A stretch of 27,736 nt of DNA, taken from positions 1 to 27,736 of the forward strand of contig JBDNIO010000158.1 in assembly GCA_041688215.1 (NCBI GenBank), given 5' to 3'. The notes beneath the pieces are model-generated. The model did not search any database. It worked only from the letters and a program-made list of their open reading frames with translations, and had not been told where the DNA came from. Position numbers and translations under genes: made by a program. Of this stretch, positions 1-5,803 are shown piece after piece. Numbering within the stretch: position 1 is the first letter of the stretch; every line of letters begins with the position of its first letter. Origin of the DNA: JBDNIO01 sp041688215. GTDB lineage: Bacteria; Pseudomonadota; Gammaproteobacteria; Nevskiales; Salinisphaeraceae.

Positions 1-741
1 GAGCGTCGAGCCTTGCACCACCAGCACGTCGCCATTCTTGCCGAAGTGCTCGCGGTACTTGTCATACAGCAGGCCACGCTTCGCGTATGGCGAGCTAATG
101 CCGATCAGCATGCCGCCGGTTGTCGCCAGTGAAGGCACCAGCGCGCGGTAAACCTCGACGTCAGGTGTCGCTGATTCGGCGCTGCGAAAGAAAGCGCATT
201 CGTCCAGAATCGCGGCCAATAGAGTGCGGCCGCGAACGGATCGGTGGGAGTTCGTGGCCACCTCGATTGCGATGCCATTAGAAAGCTCTAAGCCCTCGGC
301 TGTTTCGCGGTGTGCCATGCCCGCCAAGACAGGCGAACCTCGCAGCAAGCCACGGATATAACTGAGAACCACGCGGGCCTGAGGCCGATCTACAGCGAGG
401 CACAGGATAACGCCGCGCTCGCCAGCAGATAGACGGCTCAGGATGCCGGCCTGCTCTGCGCCAATGGTGGCTAAATATACAGCCGCGCCCGCCGCAGTGT
501 GGCTCTTATCAGAGCGCCGGCCTGCGATAGCCCATAGCTCGCGAACACGCTGTGACGGCGGCTTGCGGCCGCCTGACAACTTCTTGAACAAGGCAAGGCG
601 CTTGCCCTCCATTGGCAACGCAAACGCGCCGGACAGGATCGACCGCCACGACTCGCGACTGTCCCCACTGAACGATGCGCCCATTAGGTTGGGATCGACG
701 AACGCGTCCACGATCGAAACGGGCAGCACGTCGGCACTCAC
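1..741 (-). CDS. Terminase large subunit, partial (C-terminus beyond window)
   Basis: This is the ATPase half of a phage DNA-packaging motor, which would pump DNA into a procapsid through the portal. The 247 visible residues contain a P-loop-like AGRRSDKS (73-80), an adenine/strand region VILCLAVD (111-118), Walker B LLAAILDECAFF (174-185, Asp180-Glu181), and the coupling segment GISSPYAKRG (214-223) common in large terminases. The residue before the P-loop lysine is Asp instead of the usual Gly. The C-terminal nuclease domain is cut off. The start is a GTG at 741, overlapping the stop of the small-subunit gene as GTGA, so the two are probably translationally coupled. The family is clear; the type of phage is not. 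Confidence 0.85.
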   Translation of the reverse strand, partial: MSADVLPVSIVDAFVDPNLMGASFSGDSRESWRSILSGAFALPMEGKRLALFKKLSGGRKPPSQRVRELWAIAGRRSDKSHTAAGAAVYLATIGAEQAGILSRLSAGERGVILCLAVDRPQARVVLSYIRGLLRGSPVLAGMAHRETAEGLELSNGIAIEVATNSHRSVRGRTLLAAILDECAFFRSAESATPDVEVYRALVPSLATTGGMLIGISSPYAKRGLLYDKYREHFGKNGDVLVVQGSTL

Positions 742-1106
742 GCGGCTTCACCAGCGCCACGTTTACGCAGATAGGTTTGCAGGTCGGGCGCGGCGGGTGC
801 TTTGCGCTCTAAGCCGATGCGGCTGAATACGCCTTGCAAACTGTTGGCGGCCTGAATCCAGCGCGACACGTCAAACTCTGCACCTTTGGCAAGCTCGCGC
901 TCTTGCTGCGCCAGCCAGTATTCAAGCCATAAGCCACGCTCGACCAGTGACCGCTGCATATAACTCAGGCGATCAGCGCCGCCCAGATCCGCGCAGACTT
1001 CGGCGAAACGCTGCCGCAATTCACGGGCAATACCATATCGGCCATCTAGGGCGTCCAGCCAGCCGGGTGTGCATTGCTGGGGTACTTCGGCGCGTTTATC
1101 GCTCAT
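738..1106 (-). CDS. Probable terminase small subunit
   Basis: This 122-aa protein is directly upstream of and overlapping the large terminase gene (stop inside the GTGA at 741-738). In tailed phages that place is normally held by the small subunit, which recognises the packaging site. The sequence is largely helical by eye, with many Leu/Arg/Glu residues: RELRQRFAEVC near 28-38, and SYMQRSLVERGLWLEYWLAQQE near 48-69 (written here as one helix-rich segment). A basic tail, LRKRGAGEAA, closes it. I do not see a diagnostic motif, so the call rests mainly on size and position. The ATG at 1106 has no strong ribosome-binding site in front of it. Upstream lie a possible promoter (1153-1180) and the paired 9-base motifs at 1120-1139. 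Confidence 0.6.
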   Translation of the reverse strand: MSDKRAEVPQQCTPGWLDALDGRYGIARELRQRFAEVCADLGGADRLSYMQRSLVERGLWLEYWLAQQERELAKGAEFDVSRWIQAANSLQGVFSRIGLERKAPAAPDLQTYLRKRGAGEAA

Positions 1107-1119
1107 TCAGCTTGTAATC

Positions 1120-1139
1120 CGGTTACATTATGCTTACAT
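1120..1139 (-). promoter_or_regulatory. Paired 9-base motifs, terminase side
   Basis: Read on the minus strand, ATGTAAGCA (1139-1131) is followed after two bases by ATGTAACCG (1128-1120). The start-to-start distance is 11 bp, one helical turn. The same spacing and motif occur upstream of the integrase at 4549-4568. The pair lies between the possible promoter and the small terminase start, where a bound protein could repress or activate. Likely binders are the AlpA-like protein, a repressor outside the window, or the integrase. Confidence 0.5.
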
Positions 1140-1152
1140 GCGTACAATTCTA

Positions 1153-1180
1153 ACAGTATAAATATAAAATTACTATGCAA
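1153..1180 (-). promoter_or_regulatory. Possible promoter for the terminase genes
   Basis: On the minus strand TTGCAT (1180-1175) and TACTGT (1158-1153) are separated by 16 bases in A/T-rich DNA, 47 bases before the small terminase start. The match to the sigma-70 consensus is moderate and the surrounding A/T richness makes chance matches likely. Confidence 0.25.
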
Positions 1181-1204
1181 AACAATAGAATACAATACAA
1201 CATA

Positions 1205-1223
1205 ATGGGACTATATATCCCAT
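1205..1223. repeat. Hairpin resembling the attachment-site anticodon stem
   Basis: ATGGGA (1205-1210) and TCCCAT (1218-1223) form a perfect 6-bp stem with loop CTATATA. Bases 1204-1221 match the attachment-site junction 4671-4688 with three mismatches, all inside the loop. It could be a core-type integrase site, a remnant of a recombination event, or part of the origin. Confidence 0.45.
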
Positions 1224-1420
1224 GACGCTAATTATCTTTGAGCACAAAACACCCTTAGGCGGCGCTGTGGAGGGGTAGTGCCAAAAAAAGGCCGCTGCTT
1301 GGCGCGCCTCACATACGGTTACCACAACATCAATTCTGGACACTTGGCCACTCGCGTATTCCTGCCACTAATACCCCTAACGAAAGCGTTGCCCCCTGGT
1401 ATATATCTATAGAGGTAGTC

Positions 1421-1560
1421 GCTTTGCGGTACAGCGAGCATCCAGAATTAAGCCAAATAGGGCCGCTTTGCGGTACAGGTAGGGCCGGTTTGCGGTACAG
1501 CGTTTGCACTTTATTGGCTTTATAGGGCCGCTTTGCGGCACAGCCCGTGCCGCTTTTCGG
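1421..1560 (-). repeat. Phased direct repeats (iteron-like array)
   Basis: On the minus strand the unit CTGTACCGCAAAGCGGCC, with small changes, occurs four times. On the plus strand the core GCTTTGCGGTACAG starts at 1421, 1465, 1487 (one change) and 1530 (one change). The spacings are 44, 22 and 43 bases, i.e. multiples of about 22. A degenerate core, GCTTTTCGG, starts at 1552, again 22 bases on. All copies point the same way as the neighbouring 160-aa gene, and the copies at 1530 and 1552 lie inside its last codons. Spacing by two helical turns is the hallmark of iterons bound by plasmid or phage initiators. Confidence 0.75.
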
Positions 1561-2002
1561 CTTGGCGTTTTAATTTTGGTTTGCGTTTTGGCTTTTGATA
1601 TTTCTCTACAGGTTCTTTCCAATCTCCCGGCGCTGTAATGGTTGGCTTGCAGTCCAGCTTGCCCTTGCATTCGTTTATCGGTTCCCAGGTAAGCGCGTAA
1701 AGACTCGGCGTATTCAGGCCACCTTGCCGAGTGAGTTTTATCAGCCCGTAATGACGTAGTTCACGCAGCAGGTGCGATATGGTTTCGCCCCTAGTCCATC
1801 CATAAGGTCTAAGCGTGGTTACCGCCGCGCACAGGTCACCATTATTTTTGCCGTTGAAGTGCCGTATGAGGTCCGCGAGCAAAGCACGCGCGCTTTTGCC
1901 GCAATTGGAATAGTTCTCACTGTCCTGCACGGCGTGTGGCAGTCTGGTGAATGTGCCACCAGTTCGCCGCCCTTTTAGCTTCTCTCGGCTCTGTTTACTC
2001 AT
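1520..2002 (-). CDS. Winged-helix DNA-binding protein, probable replication initiator
   Basis: The 160-aa protein has a helical winged-helix-like core at about 30-105, with SARALLADLIRHFNGKNNGD, then GWTRGETISHLLREL and HYGLIKLTRQGG, the last resembling a wing. A Lys/Arg-rich tail follows from about 130 (KPKRKPKLKRQAEKR). Proteins with the 'ALLADL..FNGKNNGDL' pattern are common hypothetical genes in proteobacterial prophages and islands; I know of no proven function. The direct repeats that begin in its last codons make it the best candidate for their binding protein, as in iteron replicons. The start ATG at 2002 overlaps the stop of the 40-aa gene (ATGAGTAA). A transcriptional regulator is the main alternative. 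Confidence 0.75.
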   Translation of the reverse strand: MSKQSREKLKGRRTGGTFTRLPHAVQDSENYSNCGKSARALLADLIRHFNGKNNGDLCAAVTTLRPYGWTRGETISHLLRELRHYGLIKLTRQGGLNTPSLYALTWEPINECKGKLDCKPTITAPGDWKEPVEKYQKPKRKPKLKRQAEKRHGLCRKAAL

Positions 2003-2117
2003 CCTCTAGCGCCTCAAGCGCAAGCTGGCGAATAACATCCGGCACATATTGGCGAATGTCTGCGCGGGCCTCGCTACCGGCTGCAACCGGGGCGGGGCTT
2101 TTTATTGAGCTACTCAT
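1995..2117 (-). CDS. 40-aa small protein, unknown function
   Basis: This short frame fills exactly the gap between the 92-aa and 160-aa genes and is coupled at both ends. Its ATG (2117-2115) overlaps the upstream stop as ATGAGTAG, and its stop TAA (1997-1995) overlaps the next start as ATGAGTAA. The peptide begins MSSSIKSPAP, has an Ala-rich stretch, and ends in a probable amphipathic helix, DVIRQLALEALEDE. I do not recognise a family. The double overlap is the main reason to believe it is translated. It may act as a small partner of a neighbouring DNA-binding protein, but nothing in the sequence shows this. Confidence 0.6.
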   Translation of the reverse strand: MSSSIKSPAPVAAGSEARADIRQYVPDVIRQLALEALEDE

Positions 2118-2388
2118 TAGCACCGCCTTGGCGATGTCGCGCCCGCTGGTATTCGATGCCCAGGCGCACCGCGTCTTGCGGTTCCAGTCCGGCTACTAAC
2201 TCGGCATCAAGTACGCAGTCATAAACATGGCCAGTGCGTACCCACGCATCGCCAGCCAGGTGAAAGTGCAGCCAGTGATCGTCGAAGTCCATACCGATAA
2301 ACAGCACGCGGGGTTGTGCGTCATCGTCCCGCCGGTTGCTGTGGCCGTTGCGGGTAAACTCAAATCGTCGTAATTCGGGATAGCTCAC
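2110..2388 (-). CDS. Unknown 92-aa protein of the element
   Basis: The product is not recognised. It is a compact, probably beta-rich soluble protein with several aromatic and His residues (HWLHFHLAGDAW, about 38-49) and no signal peptide or membrane segment. It starts with GTG at 2388, overlapping the AlpA-like gene stop as GTGA, and ends overlapping the start of the 40-aa gene. It therefore belongs to one four-gene translational chain: alpA-like, 92 aa, 40 aa, 160 aa. The context suggests a role in regulation or replication of the element, but this is only by association. Confidence 0.7.
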   Translation of the reverse strand: MSYPELRRFEFTRNGHSNRRDDDAQPRVLFIGMDFDDHWLHFHLAGDAWVRTGHVYDCVLDAELVAGLEPQDAVRLGIEYQRARHRQGGANE

Positions 2389-2615
2389 GACAGCACCTCG
2401 CTCGTGTTCGAGCGTTCGCCGTCCGCCATGTAGGCTTCCAGATCGGCTACGCGGTAGCGAACGGCGCGCGGGTATTTCACGAAACGCGGGCCGCCGCCTC
2501 GGCTGCGCCAGGCTTCTAGTGTATTCGGGGAAAGGCCCAAGTATCGGGCTGCTTGCTTAGTGTCGACAACATGTAGGCCGCTAAGCGCTGTCGTCGTACC
2601 TGTTTGGTTGGTCAT
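2385..2615 (-). CDS. AlpA/excisionase-type helix-turn-helix regulator
   Basis: This 76-aa protein has a MerR-like helix-turn-helix: VVDTKQAARYLGLSPNTLEAW (about 16-36, described rather than quoted as one motif: a first helix with KQAARYLG and a recognition helix with SPNTLEAWR). A wing follows with GGGPRFVKYPRAVRYRVADLEAYM. This layout is typical of AlpA-like regulators and phage excisionases (HTH_17 type), which control integrase expression or direct excision. A ribosome-binding site GGAG lies 8 bases before the ATG at 2615. It opens the coupled four-gene chain toward the origin region. It is the strongest candidate for binding the paired 9-base motifs in front of int and the terminase genes, but that is a guess. 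Confidence 0.85.
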   Translation of the reverse strand: MTNQTGTTTALSGLHVVDTKQAARYLGLSPNTLEAWRSRGGGPRFVKYPRAVRYRVADLEAYMADGERSNTSEVLS

Positions 2616-2703
2616 GATATGAACTCCGCATAAGTTGGATTGCTTTGTGCGGGGTCATATTTGCGGATACCGGTCACTTTAGGGTCTTATTTAAAATCGC
2701 TAT

Positions 2704-3270
2704 TTATTCTGAGGAATCTAGGTGCGAATATTTGTCCCAGATTCTCTCGACGTTCGATTCGGACATTGGAGCGCCAATGCGAGAAAGGGCCTCGTGTACA
2801 ACTAAACACGCGGTAGGCTTGCCATCGTTTCTAATTTTCGCGGTGCTATTGCGTTTCGCCGCGAGCCCGGTTTGCTTAGCCCGAAAAACTGTCGCGGCTA
2901 TGCGAAAATTACGCATCAGGTCGGCCGCGCGTGCGCCGTTTTTCCGGCCGCGCTTTCGTTTCGGTGGATTAAGTAGAAAGCTCGTAAGCTCTGCCGGTGC
3001 GGGTTCATTTCTATCAACTAGGTCGAACGCAATGTCGCGCACCACTGCGTCGGCGAGCGGATCGAACCGCGATCGATCAACTAACGGCGCTATGCCGTGG
3101 CCTGTCCACTCCATACGGACGTTGTCGCTGTCGTCCAGCAGTCGGCACGAATATTCGGTCTGTGTTTTATACAGCGCGCGCTGTACGCCTTCGCCTGCTT
3201 CCGGAGTCAAGTCACTCTTGAATCTCGCCAGATACTCAGCTGCATCCGCTACTGCGTCCTCGAAATTCAT
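2704..3270 (-). CDS. Unknown 188-aa protein next to the integrase
   Basis: The protein is not recognised. Its ATG at 3270 overlaps the integrase stop as ATGA, so it is co-translated with int. It is rich in charged residues, starts with an acidic helical region (MNFEDAVADAAEYLARF), and has a strongly basic stretch PPKRKRGRKNG at about 101-111, suggesting nucleic-acid contact. The C-terminus again looks helical. No signal peptide or membrane segment is seen. An 88-base gap separates it from the AlpA-like gene downstream. A phage-specific accessory or anti-host function is possible, but the sequence alone does not show one. Confidence 0.75.
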   Translation of the reverse strand: MNFEDAVADAAEYLARFKSDLTPEAGEGVQRALYKTQTEYSCRLLDDSDNVRMEWTGHGIAPLVDRSRFDPLADAVVRDIAFDLVDRNEPAPAELTSFLLNPPKRKRGRKNGARAADLMRNFRIAATVFRAKQTGLAAKRNSTAKIRNDGKPTACLVVHEALSRIGAPMSESNVERIWDKYSHLDSSE

Positions 3271-4526
3271 GCCCGCGCCTCCATCACCACCACGTTGTCG
3301 CGGGTCTCCGCGTCCGCTTGCGAGCGCATATAGTTGCCGACTTTATTGGCGGCGCTGCGCAGGTGCTCGAATCCCGGCACAACATAGCCGCCAGTAACGT
3401 CGCCATTGCTGACAGCATGGTTTAGCAGGGCCTTGAGCGTGTAAGTCCCTAGATCGTGTTCCGCCGCTATCGACGTGAACGTGCGGCGTAGATCGTGATT
3501 GGTGAAGTGGGATTCGATTTCTACCGCGACTCGATCGCGCACCATGCGCGTGCCGCGTATATATTTGTCGCTTCGCCCCTCAAATAAATATTCGGTATTG
3601 CCAGGGCGTCGCTTGAGCACGGCCACGGCTTCGTCGGATAGCGGTATCCATGTTGGTGTGCGGTTCTTGGGATCGGGCAGACTGATCGCCCATATATCCC
3701 GGTCGAGCGTGTCTAGAGTGACTTGCGCGGCTTCGTTCAGGCGCAAGCCGGTGAACATCAAGAAAAGCTCCAGGTCGGCCTGTGATTGCGTCGAACGTAG
3801 CTCGTCCGGCGCCGTCGCGATCCGTTCTAGTGCGCAAATCGCCTTGCCTAGCTTCGCCTTTGGAATCACAACGCGCCGACGCTGCGGTGCATGCCACTGC
3901 CGCGCTGAACGTAACACGTCTACAGGGTTGTTCGGCAGGCAGGGCGCGCCGTCGGGCGCGGTATACAGATCGCGAGCAAAGTTTAGTAGCGAGCGCAGAT
4001 AGCGCATCGCCTGATCGGCCTGATAAGTACCGCGCTTAGCGATCGCTTTGTGTTTCGCCAGCACGCCGTCGCGCGTGATCTCGGTTATGGGCCGCTTCAA
4101 CCATTCCTTGAAATTACGGTTCAGGTGGCCTTGCATATCGTCCAGCGTCGATTGTTTGCGCGTCTTGCCATCTTTGCGCCGACTGGTGCGGTATTCGTCC
4201 CAAACTGTTTGCAGCGTGACGGCCAGCGCCTTGTCGCGTGCACTTTTATTCACCACGGTTCTTTTCGTCTCTGTGGGATCGATCCCCTCTGACATACGGC
4301 CCAGTGCAATCTTGGCTCGGGCGCGAGCCTGTTCGGCGGTTATGACGCCATGCCGCCCCAGGGTGACGCGTCGGCTTTGTCCGTTCGCTCGGGATTGCAC
4401 AATATATGCCTTAACACCCTTGGCGGTGGTGCGGACACCAAAGCCGGAAACGGCCTCATCCCATGTCAGTGTAAAGCCCTTTTCGGGGGCCTTGATGCGC
4501 TCCACTGTCGTTTTGTTTAATCGCAT
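3267..4526 (-). CDS. int: Tyrosine integrase, P4 type
   Basis: This 419-aa recombinase inserts and excises the element at tRNA-Leu. The N-terminal arm-binding domain (about 1-90, DUF4102-like, SGFGVRTTAKGVKAYIVQ) is followed by a core-binding region (about 100-200) and the catalytic domain (about 215-400). Visible active-site residues are Arg262 in FTGLRLNEAAQ, a Lys in the DPKNRT turn (287), His344 and Arg347 in HDLRRTF, His370 in LLNH, and the nucleophile Tyr381 in GGYV. All are intact and the length is normal, so it is probably active. It reads away from the attachment site 148 bases upstream. The 9-base motif pair at 4549-4568 and a single copy at 4640-4648 lie in that gap. Confidence 0.95.
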   Translation of the reverse strand: MRLNKTTVERIKAPEKGFTLTWDEAVSGFGVRTTAKGVKAYIVQSRANGQSRRVTLGRHGVITAEQARARAKIALGRMSEGIDPTETKRTVVNKSARDKALAVTLQTVWDEYRTSRRKDGKTRKQSTLDDMQGHLNRNFKEWLKRPITEITRDGVLAKHKAIAKRGTYQADQAMRYLRSLLNFARDLYTAPDGAPCLPNNPVDVLRSARQWHAPQRRRVVIPKAKLGKAICALERIATAPDELRSTQSQADLELFLMFTGLRLNEAAQVTLDTLDRDIWAISLPDPKNRTPTWIPLSDEAVAVLKRRPGNTEYLFEGRSDKYIRGTRMVRDRVAVEIESHFTNHDLRRTFTSIAAEHDLGTYTLKALLNHAVSNGDVTGGYVVPGFEHLRSAANKVGNYMRSQADAETRDNVVVMEARA

Positions 4527-4548
4527 GTTGAGAATCCCTTGTATTCAA

Positions 4549-4568
4549 ATGTAAGCACTATGTAAGCA
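4549..4568 (+). promoter_or_regulatory. Paired 9-base motifs, integrase side
   Basis: ATGTAAGCA occurs at 4549-4557 and again at 4560-4568, 11 bp apart, in the integrase leader. A further copy, ATGTAACCA, is on the minus strand at 4648-4640, near the attachment site. They could be arm-type sites of the integrase or operators of the AlpA-like regulator. Confidence 0.5.
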
Positions 4569-4673
4569 GACAGCGTCCAGCGCGGTACAACTACATGGGA
4601 TTTATTATCACACAACTTGCTGTTTTATATAACTACGTATGGTTACATAGGACTTAGCACTACACCTGGAAAT

Positions 4674-4732
4674 GGGACTTAAAATCCCTCGGCCTTATGG
4701 CTGTGCCGGTTCAAGTCCGGCCCCGGGCACCA
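4674..4732 (+). other. 3' fragment of tRNA-Leu(UAA): attachment site at the element border
   Basis: The fragment holds the anticodon stem-loop with TAA anticodon (4674-4688), the long class II variable arm, the T arm with loop TTCAAGT (4705-4721), and the acceptor strand ending in CCA at 4732. The sequence before 4674 does not continue as a D arm or 5' acceptor strand, so the gene is broken. The junction near position 27 of the tRNA and the adjacent integrase identify it as the displaced chromosomal 3' end. An intact copy rebuilt by the element is expected beyond the left edge. Confidence 0.9.
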
Positions 4733-4758
4733 TTTCCATATCTTACATATGCGGAATC

Positions 4759-5586
4759 TTAAAACTGATACCCCGCCAACAGACTGAATACGATCGGATC
4801 GAACTGCAGGCGCGTCTTGCTGGACGCCAGCCGGGTTCCATCCTGTGAATTGATGGTCACTGTGCCGGTGGTTTGCAGGGGCAGGAAGGTGATGGCGCCG
4901 GTTAAACCCCAATGTTCCGACAGGCGCAGGTTGAGCCCGGCCGAAAATGCGGCGGCGAATGTGTTTTTTACATCGCTGGTGGTTTCAGTTGGGCCAGGGC
5001 GACCGGCGGCCAGGGCCAGGGCCAGGGGCGCACCGAATTGCCGGTTGATAGCGGCCTCGAAATTATCGTTGAGTTCTATTTCAGTGAAGAACGCATAGGT
5101 AAAGCCGACGCCCAGGTAGGGGCGCCACGCTGCGTCTGCCTTGCGGAAATGGTATTCCGCCATGAGTATCGGGCTCCATTGGCGGGCCGAGCCCACCGGG
5201 TTGAATTCCTCCCGGCCGATATCCAGGCTATTTGCCGGCCGGGTGGGTCCGGTAGGGCCGACGATGCCGCGGGCGCTTAGGGCTGCCTTACGCGGAATTC
5301 CGCCGGTGAAATTCAGAACCCAATGGTCCGTGAAATAGTGCTTGAATATCAGCCCGAGCGTGTCGGTGCTGGACGCACTTATGCGCACCGATTCCGAGCG
5401 AAAAGACTCCTCTACACCGAGTAGCGGAAAGATCGGGCTGCTGCGCAGGCGGTTGCGTGGTGCCTTGTTTGATTCCTGCGGGTGGACATGGATCCAGCCG
5501 AACTGGAATACGTTATCGCCGGCAGATTGCGCATGCGCGATGGCCAGCAGGATAAGTAGCAGACAACAGAGTAGCGATCTGGCCAT
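4759..5586 (-). CDS. OmpW-like outer membrane beta-barrel protein
   Basis: The ATG at 5586 gives 275 aa starting MARSLLCCLLLILLAIAHA, a clear signal peptide with likely cleavage after AHA. Alternating strands follow, with OmpW features: a 'GLIFKHYFTDHW' strand, YLGVGFTYAFF, and a C-terminal strand LLAGYQF ending in Phe, the usual outer-membrane assembly signal. OmpW proteins are eight-stranded barrels thought to pass small hydrophobic compounds. Two long loops are unusual: a Gly/Pro/Thr/Arg segment after the third strand (GIVGPTGPTRPANS) and an Ala/Leu-rich one (APLALALAAGRPGP). An upstream in-frame start would put 38 extra residues before the signal and is rejected. The stop is only 26 bases from the attachment site. 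Confidence 0.85.
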   Translation of the reverse strand: MARSLLCCLLLILLAIAHAQSAGDNVFQFGWIHVHPQESNKAPRNRLRSSPIFPLLGVEESFRSESVRISASSTDTLGLIFKHYFTDHWVLNFTGGIPRKAALSARGIVGPTGPTRPANSLDIGREEFNPVGSARQWSPILMAEYHFRKADAAWRPYLGVGFTYAFFTEIELNDNFEAAINRQFGAPLALALAAGRPGPTETTSDVKNTFAAAFSAGLNLRLSEHWGLTGAITFLPLQTTGTVTINSQDGTRLASSKTRLQFDPIVFSLLAGYQF

Positions 5587-5723
5587 AGCGGCAGACTCGA
5601 TTGGGGTGCATGGATGCCGATAATTAAAACACGGACCTGGCTGAATTGCCGCCCACGGTCGCCCGCTGTGCACAATGTATAATGCGCAGCAGTTGGTCAT
5701 CGCGCTGGCCCACCTTGCTCGCC

Positions 5724-5741
5724 TTCAAAACAATATTTGAA
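5724..5741. promoter_or_regulatory. Inverted repeat in the divergent ompW-like/ccm region
   Basis: TTCAAA (5724-5729) and TTTGAA (5736-5741) form a symmetrical 18-base site in the 217-base gap between the two divergent genes. It could be an operator. It does not match the FNR consensus TTGAT-N4-ATCAA. No convincing -35/-10 pair was found nearby. Confidence 0.25.
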
Positions 5742-5803
5742 AATTACTGTATGCCCATGGAGAGTGTCGTTAGACCCTATACCCGCAAGCGCAGGGGTGC
5801 CTC

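Larger units (their letters stand above)
1107..1519. other. Non-coding region with the signature of a replication origin
   Basis: No credible reading frame lies in these 413 bases. Three kinds of structure are present: paired 9-base motifs at 1120-1139; a strongly A/T-rich stretch at about 1141-1225 that ends in a hairpin (arms 1205-1210 and 1218-1223); and direct repeats starting at 1421 that run on into the end of the 160-aa gene. Clustered repeats beside an A/T-rich segment and a replication-type gene are the usual layout of an iteron origin. This is inference from layout. A regulatory role for the repeats is also possible. Confidence 0.5.
1..4732. mobile_element. Right end of an integrated element (prophage or phage satellite) in tRNA-Leu(UAA)
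   Basis: A tyrosine integrase, an AlpA-type regulator, a winged-helix replication-type protein and a small/large terminase pair all lie on the minus strand. The block ends at a 3' fragment of tRNA-Leu (4674-4732). Right of it are ordinary housekeeping genes. Class II tRNA genes are common targets for this integrase class, and a cut at the anticodon stem-loop is a usual crossover site. The left border and the intact tRNA copy should lie left of position 1. The integrase sits beside the displaced 3' fragment. No capsid, portal or tail gene is visible, so a complete prophage and a capsid-carrying satellite cannot be told apart here. Confidence 0.88.

Noticed and set aside
1286..1312. Rho-independent terminator on the minus strand
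   Set aside because: A T-run is present on that strand, but the preceding stem is only three or four base pairs.
1421..1560. CRISPR-like array
   Set aside because: The copies are short, directly phased at 22 or 44 bases without uniform spacers, and no cas gene is near. Iterons fit better.
2645..3397. 250-aa plus-strand open frame
   Set aside because: It is antisense to the 188-aa gene and the integrase end, has low-complexity Ser/Arg composition, and no family features.
5587..5700. N-terminal extension of the OmpW-like protein
   Set aside because: It would bury the clear signal peptide behind 38 residues; the start at 5586 is better.
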